From the NCBI GenBank assembly GCA_948684385.1, contig CAPQCU010000011.1, positions 5,027-69,026 of the forward strand: 64,000 nt of DNA, given 5' to 3'. The position numbers and the translations under genes were made by a program. The notes under the pieces were generated by a model, which worked only from the letters and a program-made list of their open reading frames with translations, did no database searches and was not told the origin of the DNA. The stretch's first letter is position 1, and every line of letters starts with the position of its first letter. Positions 49,993 to 59,890 of the stretch are shown piece by piece. The DNA is from an uncultured bacterium (GTDB lineage Bacteria > Cyanobacteriota > Vampirovibrionia > Gastranaerophilales > Gastranaerophilaceae).

Positions 49993-52900
49993 TTATTTTT
50001 CCTTGAACTAAATTTCTCTTTCATTACATTAATCATTACATAGAACGCCGGTACAAGTATGCATCCGATAAACGCAACCGCCATCATACCTCCGAATACA
50101 GAAACACCGATTGAGTTTCTGCTTCCTGCGCCCGCACCTTTTGCAAATACAAGAGGAAGTAAGCCTAAGATAAACGCGATGTTTGTCATCATTACAGCTC
50201 TGAAACGCAACTTTGCAGCTTGAAGAGCCGCGTCAATATAATGCAGACCATCACGTTCAACAGCGTCTTTTGCGAACTCTACTATCAAAATAGCCTGTTT
50301 AGTACTCAAGCCAATCAACATAACCAGACCTACCTGAGCATAAACGTCAAGCGATAATCCCCATACATACTGGAAGAATAATGCGCCCAATAATGCTACC
50401 GGAGAAATTAAAAGTACTGCAACCGGCAGCGTCCAGCTTTCATACAAAGCTACGAGAAACAAATATACGAAAGTTAAAGCCATCGCCAGAATAGGCCCGA
50501 TTTGACCTGATGACTGCTGTTCCTGTAAAGAAGTTCCTGACCAGGCATAGTCCATATCATTTGGCAATATTTCGTCAGAAAGTTTTGCCATAGCAGACAT
50601 CGCAGAGCCTGAACTTACACCGCTTGCCGGAGAACCATTCAAAGTAATCGCTGAATACATGTTAAAACGTTTCATTGAATAAGGACCGACCATATCTTTT
50701 GTAGTAATTACAGCGCTTAAAGGCACCATTTTACCATAATTGTTTTTCACATATATTTTACTCATGTCACTTAACTTCTCGCGGTAAGGTGCATCAGCCT
50801 GCATAAATACACGATATACACGACCGTATTTATTAAAGTCATTTATATATGTTGCACCGAATTGAGCAGCCAGAGTTGAATATATTTCGGAAATAGAAAC
50901 TCCCTGAGCCAGCGCTTTATCTTCCTCAATATTTACAACAACCTGAGGCAAAGATGCCGGCTGAAGCGGTGTAAACCCTGCTATTTTAGAAGCTTCTTTT
51001 TCATTTTCAGGAGATGGATTTGTAATCGCACGAACCAGTGTTTGAGCTTGATCAAATAACTCATCAAATGACCTGTCTCCTTTATCAAGAAGCTGATATT
51101 CAAACCCGCCATACATACCCATACCGGTAATTGCAGGAGGTTGTGTTACATAAGCAGAAGCTTCCGGATACTTAGAAGCAATTGCATTTGCCTGTTTAGT
51201 AATACTTTTAATGGAAAGTTTTGAAGATTTTCTCTTTGACCACTCTTCAAGTTTCATAATCAAAAATGCCGTGTTATCACCATTCATCCCGTTAATTTGC
51301 ATAACAGAATAAACACCCGGGATTTCTGCCATTTCTCTTGACATTTTTAATACCAAATCAGCAGTTCTTGTAAGAGTCGCGCCGTCTTGAAGCTGAACCA
51401 TGGCAAACAAAGCTCCCCTGTCTTCATCAGGTAAAAATCCTTTAGGAGTTATCCAGAACATTCCGATAATTAACAGGATTATTCCGGCTAAAGTTGCAAA
51501 AGTTTTCTTAGGCTGTTTTACAAAATACTCAACAACTCCAAGGTATTTATCTCTTACGCTGTTAAACCAGTTATCAAATTTTTGGATAAACTCAAAATCG
51601 GCTTTTTCTTCACCCTCTTTCAAAATCATTGCACATAATGCAGGAGAAAGCGTTAAAGCTACAAGAGTCGATAAACCAATAGAAGTTGCAATACAAACTG
51701 CAAATTGTCTGTACATTTGTCCTGTAATACCGCCCATAAACGATACCGGAACAAATACAGCCATCAATACAAGAGATGTAGCTACAACAGCTCCAAAAAC
51801 TTCCTGCATGGTAATTTCTGTAGCCGTTACCCTGTCTTTACCTTCCTGAATATGTCTTTGCGTGTTTTCAAGTACAACAATCGCATCGTCTACAACCAGA
51901 CCAACCGCAAGTACAAGACCAAACAGAATCAACAGGTTTATTGAAAATCCCATTAATGCCATAAATATAAATACGCCAATCAGCGAAACCGGTATTGCAA
52001 AGAACGGTATCAAAGCAGCACGGGCTGTTCCAAGGAATAAATAAGTTACCGCACTAACCAGAATTACAGCCAGCACAATCGCGCTGATAACCTCTTTAAT
52101 AGACTCTCTTACAAACTCTGTCGTATCGTATTGAACTTCGTATTGAATATCGTTTGGAAACTTCTTACTCATCGTTTCCATTTTCTTTTTAACACGATTA
52201 ACCAGGTCAATCGTATTAGCATCCGGCAATTGTGAAACAGCAATAATCGCAACGCTGCTTTCACCTACTCTTACTGTAGAAGAATAATTTTCTGCGCCAA
52301 GCTCAACTCTTGCAACATCTTTTATTCTTATATTAGAACCGTCAACATTAGATTTGACAATAATATTTTCAAATTCTTTAACATCTTTTAAACGCCCTTT
52401 TGTTCTCAATGTGAATTTCATCATCTGAGGAGTTTCAAAAGGTTCTACACCTATGTTTCCGGCAGGAGCCTGCGTGTTCTGGGTATTTATTGCCGCGCTT
52501 ATCTCAGAAGCTGAAACGCCCAAACTTGCCATTTTATCAGGCTTAAGCCATATTCTCATTGAATAATCACCTGCTCCGAATATTTGAATACGACCGCAGC
52601 CTTTTGTACGAGCCAGCTCATCTTTAATATATAATGTAGCGTAGTTGGCAAGGAAGAGGGAATCATACGTTCCGTTTGGCGAAGTCAGAGCCATATATAA
52701 AACGCCCGCACCGCCCGTACTCTTTTGCACCGTCAAACCATATCGCTTAACTTCTTCCGGCAAACGCGGCTGAACCAGCTGCAAACGGTTTTGCACGTTA
52801 ACCAGTGCCATATCAGGGTCTGCGCCAACGTTAAAATAAATAGTTAACGAATAAGAACCGTTTTGAGATTCTGACTCCATATAAAGCATATCCTCAATAC

Positions 52901-53114
52901 CATTCAGCTGTAACTCAACAGGCGCTGCAATCGTAGATTGAATAACGTCTGAGCTTGCACCTGAATAAGTCGCGGTAACAATAACCTGCGGAGGCGTAAT
53001 TGAAGGATATTCCTCTAACGGTAATGTCGTTAAAGAAATTAGCCCTGCTAATATAATCGCAATAGAAATTACTATCGCAAATTTTGGTCGTTTTATAAAT
53101 AAATTACCTGCCAT
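49989..53114 (-). CDS. RND efflux pump permease (HAE1/AcrB type)
   Basis: 1041 aa, full length for AcrB-like proteins. Twelve membrane helices in two halves with two large periplasmic loops. Motifs: N-terminal FIKRPKFAIVISIAIILAGL, the conserved proton-relay Asp pair in GLVLAVGLVVDDAIVVLEN, the FMGGITGQMYRQFA turn, and the late GLVMLIGLSTKQAILIVEFAKD. Exports hydrophobic compounds with the adaptor at 53114-54298 and the TolC-like protein. Start overlaps the adaptor stop by 1 nt. Confidence 0.96.
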   Translation of the reverse strand: MAGNLFIKRPKFAIVISIAIILAGLISLTTLPLEEYPSITPPQVIVTATYSGASSDVIQSTIAAPVELQLNGIEDMLYMESESQNGSYSLTIYFNVGADPDMALVNVQNRLQLVQPRLPEEVKRYGLTVQKSTGGAGVLYMALTSPNGTYDSLFLANYATLYIKDELARTKGCGRIQIFGAGDYSMRIWLKPDKMASLGVSASEISAAINTQNTQAPAGNIGVEPFETPQMMKFTLRTKGRLKDVKEFENIIVKSNVDGSNIRIKDVARVELGAENYSSTVRVGESSVAIIAVSQLPDANTIDLVNRVKKKMETMSKKFPNDIQYEVQYDTTEFVRESIKEVISAIVLAVILVSAVTYLFLGTARAALIPFFAIPVSLIGVFIFMALMGFSINLLILFGLVLAVGLVVDDAIVVLENTQRHIQEGKDRVTATEITMQEVFGAVVATSLVLMAVFVPVSFMGGITGQMYRQFAVCIATSIGLSTLVALTLSPALCAMILKEGEEKADFEFIQKFDNWFNSVRDKYLGVVEYFVKQPKKTFATLAGIILLIIGMFWITPKGFLPDEDRGALFAMVQLQDGATLTRTADLVLKMSREMAEIPGVYSVMQINGMNGDNTAFLIMKLEEWSKRKSSKLSIKSITKQANAIASKYPEASAYVTQPPAITGMGMYGGFEYQLLDKGDRSFDELFDQAQTLVRAITNPSPENEKEASKIAGFTPLQPASLPQVVVNIEEDKALAQGVSISEIYSTLAAQFGATYINDFNKYGRVYRVFMQADAPYREKLSDMSKIYVKNNYGKMVPLSAVITTKDMVGPYSMKRFNMYSAITLNGSPASGVSSGSAMSAMAKLSDEILPNDMDYAWSGTSLQEQQSSGQIGPILAMALTFVYLFLVALYESWTLPVAVLLISPVALLGALFFQYVWGLSLDVYAQVGLVMLIGLSTKQAILIVEFAKDAVERDGLHYIDAALQAAKLRFRAVMMTNIAFILGLLPLVFAKGAGAGSRNSIGVSVFGGMMAVAFIGCILVPAFYVMINVMKEKFSSRKNK

Positions 53115-54298
53115 TATTTTCTACCCAATATTTTGCTAAATATACTCTGTTTTTTGACTTCTTTATTTTCCTGAGGCAAAGTGTTTACAATCCTTACAGG
53201 TTTTCCCGGGATAACTTTTTGCATACCGCCTGACAAAATTCTATCCCCTGCATTTACCCCCTCAGACACAATCCACATATTATCCTCTGTCTGCCCCATT
53301 GTCTTGATATAAGTCATTTTTGGCAAATTGTCCTTATCAAGAATATATACATACAAACCTTCCTGGTTTTCTAAAGTAGCGCTTTGAGGGACTACAGGCA
53401 TAGCATCTTTTGATTTTGAATATATAATAACCCTGCCGAAATCACCCTGCAAAAGTTTATCATCAGGATTAGGGAAAGTTGCTCTTAAAGTAATAGTACC
53501 AGTTGTTTCATCGATTTTATTGTCATAGAAATCCTGAACACCTTTGTGTTCGTACTTTTGTCCTGTATTAAATATAAAATCTACATCACGCTCAACACCT
53601 GCCCCGTCAATCCTTACAAGCTCAGCGTAATCTTTAGAATTCAAATTAAAAGCAATATACATTGGATTTGTACTGTTAATTGTTGTTAACGCACCGTTTG
53701 CAGTACTTACAAAGTTTCCTACAGTTACAGAAATAATACCCACTCTGCCGTCAACCGGAGATTTAACATGAGTATATCCTAGATTTCTCTGCGCATCTCT
53801 ATAAGCGCTCTCAGCGCTGTCTTTTTGTGCTGAATAAGCATCGTACTGAGCTAATACATTATCATACTCTGAACGTGCAATATAATCCTGTTTAACAAGC
53901 TCTTCATACCTTGCAAGCTGTTTTTGATAATAACTTGACATTGAACGTGCATTATCCATATCAGCTTTAGCTTTTGTAGCGGCATACTGATATTGTTCAG
54001 GCTCAATTTCAAACAAAACCTGACCTGCTTTTACATAATCGCCTTCTTTGAAATAGCTCTTAGTTAAATACCCGCTGATACGTGCAAGCACGTCAACTCT
54101 GTACTTAGCTAAAACACGTGCGTTAGCGCTAAACTGCCGAACTACGTCTCTTGAGCCGACTTCTGCAACAGTTACAGCAGGCGTCATAATGCTCTGACGC
54201 ATTTTTGCAGATTTTGCTTTATCCATGTTTGATAAAATCATTCTGCCAAATACAAGCGCAAGCAGCACAAACACTATAATGAATATATTTTTTCTCAT
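53114..54298 (-). CDS. RND efflux periplasmic adaptor (membrane fusion protein)
   Basis: 394 aa. N-terminal membrane anchor (residues 4-22). A lipoyl-like half, DVLARISGYLTKSYFKEGDYVKAGQVLFEIE, then an alpha-hairpin (about 95-165), the second lipoyl half with SPVDGRVGIISVTVGNFV, and beta-barrel and membrane-proximal domains. First gene of the pump operon. RBS TTTGGAGAGA; a palindromic operator lies 60 nt upstream. Confidence 0.93.
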   Translation of the reverse strand: MRKNIFIIVFVLLALVFGRMILSNMDKAKSAKMRQSIMTPAVTVAEVGSRDVVRQFSANARVLAKYRVDVLARISGYLTKSYFKEGDYVKAGQVLFEIEPEQYQYAATKAKADMDNARSMSSYYQKQLARYEELVKQDYIARSEYDNVLAQYDAYSAQKDSAESAYRDAQRNLGYTHVKSPVDGRVGIISVTVGNFVSTANGALTTINSTNPMYIAFNLNSKDYAELVRIDGAGVERDVDFIFNTGQKYEHKGVQDFYDNKIDETTGTITLRATFPNPDDKLLQGDFGRVIIYSKSKDAMPVVPQSATLENQEGLYVYILDKDNLPKMTYIKTMGQTEDNMWIVSEGVNAGDRILSGGMQKVIPGKPVRIVNTLPQENKEVKKQSIFSKILGRK

Positions 54299-54357
54299 GT
54301 TCTCTCCAAAGTCTTATTATTATAGATATAATTTCAACAAAAATAATATCATAACTA

Positions 54358-54373
54358 TGTTGCAAATGCAACA
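54358..54373. promoter_or_regulatory. Perfect palindromic operator candidate of the efflux operon
   Basis: TGTTGCA-AA-TGCAACA, 7-bp arms with 2-bp spacing, in the space between the pump operon and the gene ending at 54395. Size and location fit a TetR- or MarR-type repressor site. The regulator is not in the window. Confidence 0.6.
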
Positions 54374-54394
54374 CATTTGGAGTACATAATCGGG

Positions 54395-55963
54395 TTATTT
54401 TTTTATAATTCTTATACGCCTGCTATCGCCTTCTCCAATAGAAGAGCTTTCTAGATTGTATTGTTCTATTAGTTCATGCTGCAGTTTTCTTATATGAGTA
54501 GGTCTTGGCTCTAGCTCCATCATACCGGCTCCATCCTGTACTTTTTTAATAGCATCTCTGGCTTCATCAAGCGCCTGCTCTGCTTCGTCCGTATAACCGG
54601 TTAAAGCTTCAACGTCGCCTGGCTGGATATCAAGCGCGTCTTTTAAAACCTTTTGAATTTGAGCCATAGAGTTTGTTTTTACGTAAAAAATCTGCACTCT
54701 GTAATCTTTTGCGGTATTTAAAATCTTTGCTCCGCCTTTTGCAAAATTTTTGTGCGCAATACAAATATCGGCATCTTCAACATTTCTTATTATTTCTACA
54801 TTCAAGTTCAAACGCTCAATCAATTTTTCAACAATTGTTCTCGAAACAGCGTATAAATAAAGCTTCTTAAGCGGCTTTACTTCTTCGACATATTTCTGGC
54901 GTGAGAATGAGAAATTCATCTTATTATCTTCCGGTGCCTTCGGTTCTGGCTTAACCTCAACAACAGGTTTATATTCTTCAACTTTTTGTTCAACTTTTCT
55001 GATTTCCGGTCTAATCGGCCAGCCGCGCAAAATATAATCTACCGCTTCAGATGTGTTCTTATAAACTGCAAGCGTATTTCTATCCAGAATTTCAATTACA
55101 ATATCAAAAGTCGGCTGCTTTTCTCTTTCTAAAACCGTTTTTTGAGAAGCTCTTCTTTTTGCTTCATCATCACCTAAAGTTACAGATTGAATACCGCCAA
55201 CCAAATCTGAAAGCGTTGGGTTTTTAATCAAGCTCTCCAAACAATTCCCGTGAGCTGTTGCAATAAGCATAACCCCGCGTTCTGCAATTGTTCTTGCAGC
55301 TTGAGCTTCCGGCTCTGTACCGATTTCGTCAACAACAATAACTTCCGGAGTATGGTTTTCAACAGCCTCAATCATAATATCTTTTTGAAGTTCCGGCTGC
55401 GCAACCTGCATTCTTCTTGCTGAACCTACAGCGGGATGAGGAACATCACCATCACCTGCAATTTCATTAGAAGTATCGACGATTACAACACGTTTTCCAA
55501 GTTCATCTGCAACAAGTCTTGAAATTTCACGGAGCTTAGTAGTTTTACCAACCCCCGGAGGTCCGAGAAACAGAATACTTTTTCCCTGTGTGCAAAAATC
55601 TTTTATGCAGGCAATTGTTCCCGTAACAACACGCCCGATACGGCAGGTTAAGCCGACAACTTTACCCTGACGGTTTCTTATCGCGCTAATTCTGTGCAAT
55701 GTTCCCGGAATTCCTGAACGATTATCGTGTGTAAATTCCTGAAGATGAGAAGTAATAAAATTAATATCTTCATCATTTACAACTTCGCAGTTTAATTTTT
55801 CAATCTTCCCGCCGGCATGTCTTACCTCGGGAACTCTACCTATATCCAGCACAATTTCTATAACATCATCAAGCCGTTCACACGACAAATTATCAACAAC
55901 TTTTTGGGGCATTATGGCTAAAAGCCGCTCGAGGTCATTTTGAAATTGTATACTGCTCATCAT
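54395..55963 (-). CDS. Ycf45-like AAA ATPase with R3H domain
   Basis: 522 aa. Related to Ycf45 of cyanobacteria and plastids and to sporulation protein SpoIIIAA. Central ATPase with Walker A FLGPPGVGKTTKLREIS, then VVIVDTSNEIAGDGD, Walker B EVIVVDEIGTEPEAQAA and IATAHGN. Middle linker is Pro/Glu/Lys rich (about residues 325-355), followed by a second alpha/beta region. The R3H domain (RKLQHELIEQYNLES...GDSRRIRI) binds single-stranded nucleic acid in other proteins. Marker of the cyanobacterial relationship. Function in this lineage is unknown. Confidence 0.9.
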   Translation of the reverse strand: MMSSIQFQNDLERLLAIMPQKVVDNLSCERLDDVIEIVLDIGRVPEVRHAGGKIEKLNCEVVNDEDINFITSHLQEFTHDNRSGIPGTLHRISAIRNRQGKVVGLTCRIGRVVTGTIACIKDFCTQGKSILFLGPPGVGKTTKLREISRLVADELGKRVVIVDTSNEIAGDGDVPHPAVGSARRMQVAQPELQKDIMIEAVENHTPEVIVVDEIGTEPEAQAARTIAERGVMLIATAHGNCLESLIKNPTLSDLVGGIQSVTLGDDEAKRRASQKTVLEREKQPTFDIVIEILDRNTLAVYKNTSEAVDYILRGWPIRPEIRKVEQKVEEYKPVVEVKPEPKAPEDNKMNFSFSRQKYVEEVKPLKKLYLYAVSRTIVEKLIERLNLNVEIIRNVEDADICIAHKNFAKGGAKILNTAKDYRVQIFYVKTNSMAQIQKVLKDALDIQPGDVEALTGYTDEAEQALDEARDAIKKVQDGAGMMELEPRPTHIRKLQHELIEQYNLESSSIGEGDSRRIRIIKK

Positions 55964-56105
55964 TCTTATATTAAGTGCCTTTCTGCTTTCGCATTTGGCT
56001 GATAACTATTCAACTTTGATCTCCTAATAATATTATAACATATTATTAAAAAAAACGGAACTTATTTAAAAGTTCCGCTATATTTATTTCTCAATTTTTC
56101 TCTTC

Positions 56106-56405
56106 TTAAGCCTTGCTTTCGCCTTTATCCTGTACTTTTAATGCCTCTTCTTTTTGCTTCTCATCGTCAACGGCCTCACTCTTTTTATCTTGCTCTTCAA
56201 CAAACATTGTTGCAAACTGAGCGTATAAATCTTTGTTATCAAGAATTTCATCAAGGTCTAAGTAAGCATTCTCATCAACATTTGCTTCTGCAAACTTATT
56301 TTCATCAACTCCATATTTTTGAGCTTGATGATTCATCAATTTATCACCGCCTAAAGTTTTGACGATAAAGTTTCTTAAAACATTTGCGTTAATATTAGCT
56401 GACAT
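56106..56405 (-). CDS. Small acidic protein with EF-hand-like loop
   Basis: 99 aa from ATG at 56405, preceded by AAGGAGACAG; the longer upstream frame contains the promoter box and is not coding. It begins MSANINANVLRNFIVKTL. The segment NVDENAYLDLDE has the spacing of an EF-hand loop (N, D, N at 1, 3, 5; Leu at 8; Glu at 12). The C-terminal third is Glu/Lys rich and disordered. A similar NKDDNAELSAEE loop occurs in the large protein at 61106. Not recognised. Confidence 0.75.
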   Translation of the reverse strand: MSANINANVLRNFIVKTLGGDKLMNHQAQKYGVDENKFAEANVDENAYLDLDEILDNKDLYAQFATMFVEEQDKKSEAVDDEKQKEEALKVQDKGESKA

Positions 56406-56433
56406 AATTCTGTCTCCTTGTTTCATTTCACAT

Positions 56434-56452
56434 CTTACATATATATAAAGTA
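56434..56452 (-). promoter_or_regulatory. TATA-like promoter box, exact copy D
   Basis: TACTTTATATATATGTAAG, 28 nt upstream of the start at 56405. Confidence 0.7.
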
Positions 56453-56559
56453 TGTAGAAAATATTCAATTTCACAAAGAGAAAAATTCGTTACAAAAATT
56501 TACATTTGATTACAAAGCTTCCAGGGGTAAAACATTCAGCCGTTATTCCAATTACTAAA

Positions 56560-57399
56560 TTAAAGCGCTTCTAGTGCCGCTATTTTCATAATCTTGGTAT
56601 CGGGAGTTTTTCCCGTCCAAATTTCAATTGCTCTTTCAGCCTGATAAATCAGCATATCCAAGCCACCGATTGTGCGCAAGCCGCGTTTCTGGGCTTCCTG
56701 AATAAGAACTGTTTTCACAGGATTATAAACAATATCATAAACCAGAGTTTCAGGATTAAGCTTATCCAAATCCGCGCGTTCTAAAGGCATCTGATCTGCC
56801 ATATAACCTTTCATACCGATTGGAGTCGCATTAACAACAATTGAAGTATGTGCTAGCGAGCGAATACTTTGTATTTGATATACATTGAAATTAATCTCCG
56901 GAAACTTGGCGCGCACATAATCAAGAGTTTGGCGCGAATTGATTATATTTCTTGTATAAAAATCAATTTCTTTAACCCCGCGTTCCGCAAGTCCTACAAC
57001 CGCAGCTCTTGAAGCTCCACCTGTTCCCAGAATACTAGCATTTTTTCCGTTTAAATCAATCTCTGAAGGGATTGCCTTTTTGAACCCGTAAATATCAGTA
57101 TTGTAGCCATAAAAAGACTTATCCACACCAACTTTAACAGTATTTACGCATCCTGCAATATTTGCGTAATCATCAATATCATCCAAAAACAGAGACATCG
57201 GAACTTTTAATGGGATGGTTACATTAAAACCATTATATCCGTTAGCTTTTATATATTTAATCCTAGAAATCAAATCTTCAGGCGGGGTTTCCATAACATC
57301 ATAGCAGCCTTCAAGTCCGATACTTTCCAGCCCTGCTTTTTGAATAACAGCAGAAATTGAATGTCCTAAAGGATAACCGATTATTCCGAGTTTATACAT
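56560..57399 (-). CDS. aroE: Shikimate dehydrogenase
   Basis: 279 aa. Reduces 3-dehydroshikimate with NADPH. N-terminal GYPLGHSISAVIQKAGLES is the substrate site (SxS-type; the usual SPxxHN reads SAVIQK here). Catalytic Lys is in GFNVTIPLKVPM and Asp region in YANIAGCVNTV. Dinucleotide motif GTGGASRAAVVGL. Lies 39 nt after mutS2 on the same strand. Confidence 0.92.
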   Translation of the reverse strand: MYKLGIIGYPLGHSISAVIQKAGLESIGLEGCYDVMETPPEDLISRIKYIKANGYNGFNVTIPLKVPMSLFLDDIDDYANIAGCVNTVKVGVDKSFYGYNTDIYGFKKAIPSEIDLNGKNASILGTGGASRAAVVGLAERGVKEIDFYTRNIINSRQTLDYVRAKFPEINFNVYQIQSIRSLAHTSIVVNATPIGMKGYMADQMPLERADLDKLNPETLVYDIVYNPVKTVLIQEAQKRGLRTIGGLDMLIYQAERAIEIWTGKTPDTKIMKIAALEAL

Positions 57400-57438
57400 A
57401 TCTCCAGCCCTCCGGATTTTATTATAACATAGTTTTTA

Positions 57439-59805
57439 TCATTTTATATCTATCACGCAAACACCGTCGCCGCCTTCTGTATCTTCTCCGACACGATACT
57501 TTGCAACATAGGGAGAAGATGAAACAAAATCTCTTACAGCAGCTTTCAGAGCTCCGGTACCGTGACCATGGATAACATATACCGGTGAAAGGTTAGCAAG
57601 ACTTGCTTTATCTAAATAAACTTCAAGTTCATCAAGAGCTTCTTCAACCCTTTCGCCGCGCAAGTCCAGAGTATTTGAAATATCAATTCGTCTTACCGAA
57701 AAAGAACTCTCTTTTTTAAGCGCTCCCAGAGGTAAATTCACTTTTTTAGCAAGCTGTGGGTTGTAAACCGCAAGTTTATCTTTTTTAACCTTAGTCTTAA
57801 TCATTCCCATCTGAATGTAGAGCGCATCATTTTTATCAGGAAGAGAAAGAACTGTAACCTGCTGGTTCAAATCCTTAATCATAACTTTGTCATTAACCTG
57901 AACAATAGACCAGTCCAATTCCTGATACTGTTCTTTTTCTTCTAATGCGTGTAAATCAGAGCGGAAACCCTGTTCCAGCTGTGCCAATCGCGCGTATGAA
58001 CGCCTTGCAATTTTTTCCGATTTTTCACGTCTAAGCTCGGCTAAAATATCTTTGATTTCGCCTTTCGCTTCTTCAAGCTGACCTTCAAACCTATCTTTAA
58101 TAACTTTTAGAGATTTTTTCTTCTCTTTTTTATGTTCATTAAGTTCTTTTTCGTAATGCTTTTTAAGTTCATCTGCTTCAGCGTTCTTAGATTCCGCTTC
58201 GCGAAGATTTACATCAAGCTGCTGCTGGGTATTTTGAAGCCTTTCAACAACTAAAGAAGAAGTGTCTCTTTGGGTTATTAAAAGTTCTTTTGCTTTCCAG
58301 ACCATATCTTCCGGCATGCCCAGGTTTGAAGCAATAGAAATCGCATTACTTAACCCCGGAATTCCAATAATAAGCTTATATGTAGGACTAAGGGTTTCAA
58401 CATCAAATTCAACACTTGCATTTTTAAAATACGGATCAACATATTCAAGAGTTTTAAGTTCGCCATAATGTGTTGTAATAATTGATTGAGTTTGTTTTGA
58501 AGCGAGTTCTTTTAAAATAGTTTCCGCAAGAACCGCACCTTCCTGCGGGTCAGTACCCGCGCAGAGTTCGTCCACAAGTACAAAAGTATTACTGTCTGCA
58601 AGCTCCAGAATATCAATCACATTTTTCATGTGAGAAGAAAACGTTGAAAGGTTTTGTAAAATACTCTGCTCATCGCCAATATCCGCAAGTACTTTCTCAA
58701 AGGGGTAAATATGAGCTTCAGCGCATGGTAAAAACATACCGGACTTCATCATTAAAATAAACAAACCGACCGTCTTAAGCGCAACTGTTTTACCGCCGGT
58801 ATTTGAACCGGTTATAATTACAGATTTATACCCTTCGCCAATCTCAAAATCATTTTCAACAATTCTTTCAGCTCTGCCAATCAAGAGCGGATGGCGCATT
58901 AAATCAATCTTTATCTTTTTAGTTGTCTCGACCTCCGGTTCTACAGACTGGGTTTTTACAGCGTATCTGGCTTTCGCAAAATGAAAATCAATCTGAGAAA
59001 GAAGGTTTTCCATATAGATAAGATTATCCATTTCTTTTCTGACTTCATAGCTTAAAGCAGTCAAAATCCTGATAATCTCAGCGTAAATCTTCGATTTAAG
59101 TTCCCTTATTTTATTATTTATTGGAACAATTTGTGCAGGTTCAATATAAAAAGTTTTATTCGTAGCAGAAACATCGTGAACAATTCCGCCGACTTTACTC
59201 TTTGATGACGCTTTTACCTGAAAAACAATCCTGTCATCTCTAAGCGTATAAATATTTTCCTGCAGATGTTTCTGAAACTCGGAAGAATTCATCAAATCCT
59301 GAACTTTTTGTTTCAAATTAGCTTCTGTATCTCTTAAAGATGCATAAAGTCCTTTAAGTTCAGCATTTGCGTTTTGTTTTACCGTAAAGTTATCATCAAA
59401 GGTTTCAAGAATTTTATCTTCAAGTTCTTTATTAGAAAACAAATCATCCGCAAGTTTTTGCATAGAAGTATCAAACTGAAGATTTTCTTTCAAAAAATTT
59501 CTCACAATTCTTGAAGTTCTCATCGCTTTTGCAATATCAACGAGTTCTTCTTCGACAAAATACTCGTTTCTTTCCCTAAGTTTAGAAAAATCAGGAATTT
59601 TTTCAATCGGAATATCTCTTGCGAGGTCAAGAACATCTTTAGCTTCGCGCGTCAAAACAATTTGCGCTTTAATATCTTCCGGTCTTACAAAAGGTGTAAG
59701 TTCAAGACAAAGTTTCGCAGATTGTTCAGTTTTTGCAAACTTTGCTAATTCGGCTAAAATTTTATCATATTCTAGTGCTTTTTGTGATTTTTGGACAATA
59801 CTCAT
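57439..59805 (-). CDS. mutS2: Endonuclease MutS2
   Basis: 788 aa. Walker A ITGSNTGGKTVALKTVG, then the MutS-family ABC signature and Walker B (FVLVDELCAGTDPQEGAVLA). The mid-region is a long coiled coil (residues 520-620). The C-terminal Smr nuclease domain begins at LDLRGERVEEALDELEVYL and contains VIHGHGTGALK. In studied bacteria it suppresses recombination or rescues collided ribosomes. The full domain set is present. Confidence 0.95.
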   Translation of the reverse strand: MSIVQKSQKALEYDKILAELAKFAKTEQSAKLCLELTPFVRPEDIKAQIVLTREAKDVLDLARDIPIEKIPDFSKLRERNEYFVEEELVDIAKAMRTSRIVRNFLKENLQFDTSMQKLADDLFSNKELEDKILETFDDNFTVKQNANAELKGLYASLRDTEANLKQKVQDLMNSSEFQKHLQENIYTLRDDRIVFQVKASSKSKVGGIVHDVSATNKTFYIEPAQIVPINNKIRELKSKIYAEIIRILTALSYEVRKEMDNLIYMENLLSQIDFHFAKARYAVKTQSVEPEVETTKKIKIDLMRHPLLIGRAERIVENDFEIGEGYKSVIITGSNTGGKTVALKTVGLFILMMKSGMFLPCAEAHIYPFEKVLADIGDEQSILQNLSTFSSHMKNVIDILELADSNTFVLVDELCAGTDPQEGAVLAETILKELASKQTQSIITTHYGELKTLEYVDPYFKNASVEFDVETLSPTYKLIIGIPGLSNAISIASNLGMPEDMVWKAKELLITQRDTSSLVVERLQNTQQQLDVNLREAESKNAEADELKKHYEKELNEHKKEKKKSLKVIKDRFEGQLEEAKGEIKDILAELRREKSEKIARRSYARLAQLEQGFRSDLHALEEKEQYQELDWSIVQVNDKVMIKDLNQQVTVLSLPDKNDALYIQMGMIKTKVKKDKLAVYNPQLAKKVNLPLGALKKESSFSVRRIDISNTLDLRGERVEEALDELEVYLDKASLANLSPVYVIHGHGTGALKAAVRDFVSSSPYVAKYRVGEDTEGGDGVCVIDIK

Positions 59806-59847
59806 TATAAATTGATTATAGTCAATAAAAATTTTTGTGCAATAAGA

Positions 59848-59877
59848 AAGGCGCCGGCTTAAATAAGCCGGCGCCTT
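59848..59877. terminator. Intrinsic terminator after gap (minus)
   Basis: 13-bp stem AAGGCGCCGGCTT / AAGCCGGCGCCTT with an AAAT loop. On the minus strand TTTCTTATT follows. Confidence 0.85.
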
Positions 59878-59890
59878 AAATCTCTAAAAA

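Noticed and set aside
57119..57127. TTATCCACA, a perfect standard DnaA box
   Set aside because: Single copy, inside the aroE coding sequence (codons for V-D-K-S), with no second box or AT-rich unwinding element nearby.
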